The position numbers and the translations under genes were made by a program. Of a stretch of DNA of 64,000 nt, positions 58,300 through 64,000 are shown piece after piece. Origin of the DNA: Thelonectria olida. Lineage: Eukaryota; Ascomycota; Sordariomycetes; Hypocreales; Nectriaceae. The stretch is taken from positions 2,914,001 through 2,978,000 of the forward strand of contig JAGPYM010000001.1 in NCBI GenBank assembly GCA_020736575.1, read 5' to 3'. Under the pieces are notes generated by a model. It did not search any database, was not told the origin of the DNA, and worked only from the letters and a program-made list of their open reading frames with translations. Every line of letters begins with the position of its first letter. Within the stretch, counting starts at the first letter, position 1.

Positions 58300-59770
58300 T
58301 GAATGAAAGAAGAAGTAGGATCGGAGATCGGACAAGGGGTGCGTCCTTTAGTAAGATGGGATGAGGGGGCGGCGGCAACGGGCGGTATCGGCGACAGTTT
58401 TGTATACGGAGATGGCGGAGATGCTGCACATCGAACGTGTCTTCCTGCAGCTCCCGTTAGTCAAGAGCGACAGCTTTAGGTCTTGGCCTCTCACGATGTG
58501 GCATGGCCAGCAGCTTATGGGATCCCCATCGAACGGTACGGCGCGGAATTGAGAATCGGCGTGGCCCATCAGGTGATAATCGAGGAAAGTGGGCAAGCCG
58601 ACACGGCATCGTACGATGGTGCATTGAGCCGAATCGACCAAACGACACCGTGTCCAGAGGGGAAGGGACGTTCGTAGGCCATGATAGAAAAAAAGAGAAA
58701 AAAATGGAGGCAAGAAAACTTGAAGTTGCAATGTTTCTGTATTAGGGAATAATTGATATATCGAGATGGAGCAGTCGAGGTGCGACCTCCCCTCCGTGGA
58801 TCGCCGATAACACCCCCGGCCGATGGTGGGCGCCGCAGAGTGGGACGATCCCGATAGATGCCGGCCCCGCTTCTGATCCCGGGCGAACATGCGGCTCAGA
58901 AGCCCGGAGCCGCAAACGCAAACCCGGACGTATGAGAAGCCGGAGCGCCCCCCCTTCTACCACCCGACTGGCAGTACGGAGATGACCTCCCGATGCGATC
59001 GCATGCGCGAAAAAGCCTACTGGCCACCCCCTTTCCCTCTCCCTCTCCCTCCCGTCCTATTGCCGTGTTGGTTGGTGTGTCGCCCGGTCGAGAACTCGAT
59101 GGTTTAATCAACCCAGTGGAGCGGGCCGACTGCATGGCGTTGTCACCGGCAGATATACCCACGAACCGGCGGGGATTATTATTGCTCTCGATCTGCAAGG
59201 GCCGTGAAAAGTCTAAATGAGGTGCTTGTCGCGGCTCGCGCGCGTTCCTGACGCACACAAAGGCGAGTGGAGTGACGAGATTCCTTCTATTTCGGCTTCT
59301 ATATTGCTTCGCTTGCAGATGACAGTTTCGGGAGCGCGCGCAGTCGCATCGAGTATTCTCAGCCGCCAAACCATGCCAAGGTCCGTCGGAGAAATACCTT
59401 TGGCTGTCGTACCAAAGAGAAAGAAGGTGAGACTCGGTCATCAAAGGGAGCAATCTCCCAACAATCATGTCTTCTTTTTGAACTTGCGCAGAGACGTATG
59501 TACAATTTCCCAGCCCATTAAATCACGTTATCGCCGCCCAATGTATCAGCCGCTCCCCCAGAGAAAAGAGATAGAGAACCATGACGGGAATGCCTCTAGT
59601 GGTCACGGCAAAAGGCCGAGATGCTCTCTCAAAACAAGTTTTCCTGCTAGGCTATGCTAGCTCGGACACCCCGATCTTTATCGATCTTCGTCTGTTTGAA
59701 AATTTCAATTCATAAGCCGTGATAAGAAAAGGCGTTGTCTGTCAGGCGACAACGCCATGCGTCACGCCAT
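58300..59770. other. Intergenic, no gene seen
   Basis: About 1.5 kb. Contains a CCCTCT-type pyrimidine repeat at about 59030-59055. No supported frame. Confidence 0.5.
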
Positions 59771-60778
59771 TTAGGCCAAGGCACGCTCGCTCTTCTCCTT
59801 TCGCAACTCTCGGCCCTTGTCCGACCAGGGAAAATGAATGACAGGGACTGAGAAGAAAGAGTTGCTGCAAGAAAGCAGGTCAGTATTAGGCTTCTGAGTG
59901 GATGCTCCTTTTCGGCCCGGCGTGGCCGTGTGGGGGCAATTACGAACCTGCTATCCTGAATGCCAGCCAGGGCATTGTACCACGCTAGGAAGGCTGCAAG
60001 GAAGCCAAAGAGGCCTGCCGCCTTTTGCAAGTGTAGTTGGGCGGTGGTGTTACCGAGATCGTGCGCGTAATTTTCGCACGCGAGGAGGAGGAAGCAGATG
60101 TCGAGGAAGAAGAAGAGAAGGAAGAAGGCAACTGTCGACTTGAGTGTGCAGAGGAGTAGGAGGGTAGTGAAGATCCACCAGCCCGTCAGGAAGAAGCCCA
60201 TGACAGAACCAGTTTCGCCTTCATAGGGACCGTCCGCCCCAAGCACGTTCCAAGTAGGAGTGAGGAGGAGACCATAGGCGATCCAAAAACCGCCATACGA
60301 GGACAAAGCAGTGGCACCAAAGGTGTTGCCAACAGCCATTTCCCTATGGGCTAATCAGTTTTGGGGTTTGCAGGAAGGCAGACTCAAAGTCAACATACCA
60401 CATGCCAGCACATAGCTGGACAAGGCCACCATAGCCAAAAGCTAAGGGAACTGCAATATTAGGTGCCGACTCGCCGCGGACGTGCATGTTGATGCAAGAA
60501 AGAACAAAGGTGGTAAGGGCAAAAGCACTGAGACCAAGAGGTGCCGGGTTGGCAAACTTGCGGTGCTCGTAGGGCCTCCAGAGTCCTGGGTGAAGAGTGC
60601 CGCCCTCGGCTGGGGCCCAAGCTGGCATCTGAGGGTAGTTCATTTGATGGTAGTTCATCTGAGGGTAGTCATGATGGTGGTGATGATTATTATCTTGGCT
60701 GCGGTTGTCGATGGTCTTGTCCGAGTCGTGCTGCGAGTCGTGAATGTGTTCGTTGACGTGATCGGCCATTTTGGACAT
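59771..60778 (-). CDS. GPR1/FUN34/YaaH (ATO) family acetate or ammonium transporter
   Basis: Three exons, 60778-60399, 60343-59948 and 59864-59771, give 289 residues; summed length is in phase. The cytoplasmic N-terminus is His-rich ([20 protein letters not shown]). The family box [20 protein letters not shown] starts the membrane part. The second signature, [20 protein letters not shown], is rebuilt exactly across intron 1. Six membrane segments are visible (for example [20 protein letters not shown]). Such proteins move acetate or ammonium across the plasma membrane and are often induced by acetate or during colony signalling. The last exon codes for [14 protein letters not shown] and a basic tail. 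Substrate is not certain. The start is the first ATG; a second at 60769 is better placed for initiation. Confidence 0.93.
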
Positions 60779-63570
60779 AATTATGAGTTCCAATGGATGG
60801 GAAAGGTTGATGAGTTTTTCGAGAGACTGTGAGGCGGAGGTAATGTATATATAAAAGATGTGGTGTGACTTGGACGGGATAAACCGACAAGGCAGGTACG
60901 TATACGGAGTACGTATATCGCGGTGGGGAGATGAGCTGGCAAGGGGAGGAAGATGGCAAAGCTGATAAAGTGGAAGAAATAGAGTGACGGCACGAAGAAC
61001 AAGTCTGGGGAAAGGGTGGGGAGGATGATAGGGTTTTAAAGACGGTTCTAAGCTGAAGACCAGACCCGTTGAGAGAGATGTTGGTGAAAGAAGCTGTATG
61101 GGTTCTGGGAGTCTGGACCTGACTGGGCAAGGCAGGGGGAATGCAATGCCCGTCCGTCACCCCTCACACCTCACACCTCAGTCGTACTCTTGGAAGGAGG
61201 GTGTGGAGGTAAACTGGAAAGACTGGTAAAAGTGACAGTAGTGGAGAGGCAATGTTGAGTGGAGGAGACGAAGTGGAGGGAGCGAGGTGGGAGGAGAGCG
61301 GAGGAGGTGGAGAAGGAGAAGGGTACAGGGATTCGAATATCTTAGTGTTCTAGGGTCTTTTTGGTCGGGGCCTGCATGGGCGAGTAGTTGGCAAGGATGT
61401 TATGGATGTTCGGATGGACGTCTACGGGACGGGAGGGCGGTCATCCAGGAGAATTGGCCACGACAAGGTCATCGAACATGATGATCGTGGGTTATTCGCA
61501 TGGAAATGGCACGAGATGGGGGGGGACAACGGCTCAGACGGCTGTCCTCGATGATACGGCCACTCAGCGCAGGGGCAGAGGCCGGATGGAAGGAGGAGAC
61601 AAGCAGAGCTGGGAATGGACGCAAACGCATCAAAGACGGGAGAAGACGGGCATTGGAATCAACCCAATCCAAGTGTCCGGAAAATTCCAGACGAAGATGC
61701 ACCGTGATTCTAAGGCGTCGTGAAAGAGGAGCGGCACGAAAACCTGCGAGGGGAGGACTGAAGGTTAGCACCACTTGGCACTACTAACATGAACCCAAAC
61801 AGCACCAAGACCGCGGCCTTATCCGTCTTGTCTGAGAACTCCGAGCGTCGATTTGAGGTGGCTTCGTGTGTTTCGGGCGGTACGTGCTTTGCTTGATGGC
61901 TGATTCCGTAGCTTAATGTATGACGGATAGCTCCTTGGGTCCACGGAATAGCGTCCACGCCAAGAGTCCGTTGGGGTTACTCTCGGTAGCTGTTTCTTGT
62001 CAGACATCCTCCACGTAAATGACATTGCAAGAATGCATAAACGGCTGGGATAACTCAACGAGTAGAGGGTTAGGTTTCCCAATGTCAGACCAGCAGGGTG
62101 CTCGGGCTGTGATGTCGGTAAGTTACCAGGGCTCAGGGGTGTGAAGAGATTGCGGGGAGGCGTGGGCAACAAGATCAAGCCAGAATGAGACGCGGAGAAG
62201 GGGAGAGCAAAGACGGGGTTGCTGATGAATGAGCATTGTCTGGTAGGATGGGGCAAGGGGACAGGCACCTGCGTCTGGGGACATACCTGGGGCATTGGGA
62301 GGAGAAAGAGTAAAGCTAGCCATCCTGGGACACTCTGCTGGGTTCTCTGGGGTAACGAAGGGCTATCTTGGACTCCAGATGACGAGTAAGATGGCGAAAA
62401 GACGAGATGGGGAGGCGGGGATGACCAGGAACGAACAGGCCAGGTGACGGCCTTGAGGAATGGGAAACGCGGGGCCCCTTCGTTGGATGTTGTCGGACAC
62501 TGAAGGTATGGAGATTTGATGGGGAAAAGGCCTCGGCAAGATTTGCCTCGTTTTGACCTGAAGAACCCGGGCGGGCGTTCCTTTCTGCTTCTACGTTGGA
62601 GGTGAATTGGTGCATGATATGCGGATATTGGTGGTTGGAGTGAGTCAGGTGGACAGTCTACGGAGTTCCTTCCTGACGTCTCTGAAAATGGCGGCAGGTA
62701 CGGGATCATTGCATCGTATATCCGAGCCAATCAATCCAGAATCAAAAAGTCAGGCTTAAGCCTGTGTCCATGGTTATGACCCAGCCCGGTCTCCAACTGT
62801 GTAGTTGCATTGCACTCCCTCTTCGTGTTTTTCTTCCCTCCTTTTCAAGCCTGTGTAAGAGCATACGCATGGATGGCTCATGCATCGACTCTGCAGCACA
62901 CCTCCGATTCTAGATATGCCTCTCCTCGGAGAAAAAACGCGCAATTTCGAGAGAACGAACGAACGAGGGTGATCAAAAACGAAAAGGCGTCGTGTAAGAC
63001 GTGTCGTCCAAGCTCGATGAGGGGAAGCTGGCGCCCTCCATTACCCCAAATATCGCGGCCAAGAACCGAGCACAAAACAGGGGTTGATGAGGGGAACACT
63101 GGTGGCTTGAACTTCTGCGGCAGAACAAGCACATTCGGGAACAGAATTGTAAGAAAACCGCGGAGAGAGAAGGAACAGGGAAAAGGGAACAAAGAGAAGA
63201 AAAGAGAAGTAGTCAACGAGATACCAGGCTCATATCCTCGGTTATACCAACCAGTTACCCACAAATTTCTGCCTGTCTTCGACTCCTGGAGCCGAACCAC
63301 GGCGACCCGGTCCCTCCCAGCCTCTGGGATCCGTATCCTATATCCATCAGGACATGTTGACGAGGTTCCCCGTTCTGGTCATCTCCTGTATCTGACACGG
63401 GAAATAGATTGGCTGGCAATTAGAAGTTTTCACTGCTCTCGTCATTCGTGGGCTCACTCTCGTTGTTCAGGCACTTACAGCAAGGGTGGGGAAGAGAAGG
63501 GAAGTGGGGTGGGTGATACAGGTGGAGGTTCATGACATGGTTGCTATTCACAGCTGTGAGGGGACTCACG
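60779..63570. other. Gene-poor right-hand stretch
   Basis: About 2.8 kb. Left part is the ATO-gene promoter. Frames at 61819-62730 (-) and 62810-63535 (+) lack a proper start or motifs and were not accepted. No repeat or RNA gene is seen. Confidence 0.5.
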
Positions 63571-63917
63571 CTACCGGCCGAAATGCGACGGTGACGTGAG
63601 GGCGAGCTCCGACTTGATTGGAGGGGGGCCAATGTTTCGGGACATTTGGAGGACGACAGGGATCACGCTGTCAAAGATCGACTGGCTAGCACTGGAAGGT
63701 GTTGAGAGCCTCACTTTGGAGCGCTGATTTGAAACTCGACGCGGTTTCTGGCAAGTTCTGAAGACACTCTCACCTTGAGGTGAATATAGGCCAGTGAAGT
63801 ATCTGTCGATGAGCATCTGGTGTAAGACTGATCCGTCTCACATTTAGATGAAGATCGTTTGGGATGAAATACATCCGAGGCAACTGTTTCTCCTTGGTGG
63901 CCTCTCTCGTTGGACAT
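63571..63917 (-). CDS. Possible two-exon small protein, 84 aa, unknown
   Basis: Starts at an ATG at 63917. Exon 63917-63774 ends at a GTGAGA donor and exon 63681-63571 begins after GCTAGCCAG; the join is in phase 0. The product is hydrophilic, then has a short hydrophobic part (FDSVIPVVLQMSRNIGPPPI). A donor-like GTAGCGTG next to the stop means the gene could continue left through another intron. No family is recognised, and this may be a chance model. Confidence 0.25.
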
Positions 63918-64000
63918 TATCGCCCAAGAGTGGGGATGTTGGTGGAGCGAGTAGGTAGTGTGTCCGTTGCCTCTTGCGGTTCCTTGGAGATTAACTCGCA

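Noticed and set aside
61819..62730. 303-codon minus-strand frame
   Set aside because: The frame opens with a TTG, its first ATG is internal, and the protein is Pro/Ser-rich without motifs; reads as a pyrimidine-rich spacer.
62810..63535. 241-codon plus-strand frame
   Set aside because: Starts from TTG, has no recognisable domain and runs into low-complexity sequence.
1..64000. Transposons, RIP-mutated repeats, CRISPR arrays, rRNA genes
   Set aside because: No transposase or reverse-transcriptase motifs, no terminal repeats, no strongly AT-skewed blocks, no spaced direct repeats and no 5S-like sequence were seen by eye.

Overview
The window looks like nuclear DNA of a filamentous ascomycete, most likely a sordariomycete. 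Genes are monocistronic and lie on both strands. Most are split by introns of about 50-75 nt with GT..AG ends and CTAAC/CTGAC-like branch sites, and long C/T-rich leaders are common. Several proteins are fungal versions of eukaryotic housekeeping factors. The PNGase homologue lacks its catalytic cysteine, as reported for Neurospora PNG1. I cannot name a genus from sequence alone.

Layout. 0-6.5 kb: eIF4E (-), a conserved-looking protein with a C-terminal membrane helix (+), and a small secreted protein (+). 8-17.2 kb: a very large PhoD-like phosphatase (+, with an apparent 1-nt frameshift), a Ted1/Cdc1-type metallophosphoesterase (+) and the APC/C subunit CDC26 (-). 17.8-24.2 kb: a large disordered fungal protein (-) and a gene-poor stretch. 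24.9-28.2 kb: a compact cluster of RAD1 (-), OST5 (-) and, divergently, GCN5 (+). 29-37.5 kb: an unknown protein with a doubtful start (-), biotin synthase (-) and a DUF7514-like protein (-). 40.8-48.1 kb: an MPDU1 homologue (+), a cysteine-rich putative zinc protein (-), a zinc-independent MDR reductase (-) and an acatalytic PNG1 (-). 48.1-53.3 kb has no convincing gene. 53.3-60.8 kb: the SSU-processome WD protein UTP4 (-), a soluble fumarate reductase (-) and an acetate/ammonium transporter of the GPR1/FUN34/YaaH family (-). The right end holds one weak small gene model.

The genes are mostly unrelated housekeeping functions: translation, rRNA processing, DNA damage checkpoint, histone acetylation, biotin synthesis and redox. 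A loose theme is ER glycosylation and GPI processing: TED1, OST5, MPDU1 and the PNG1 relic all lie within 34 kb, though not adjacent. I see no transposon, CRISPR array, rRNA, tRNA or secondary-metabolite cluster. No clearly new multi-gene system is visible. The most interesting points are the Cys-to-Val change in PNG1, the AUG-free coding-like extension upstream of the 29.2-30.1 kb gene, and the frameshift in the PhoD-like gene.
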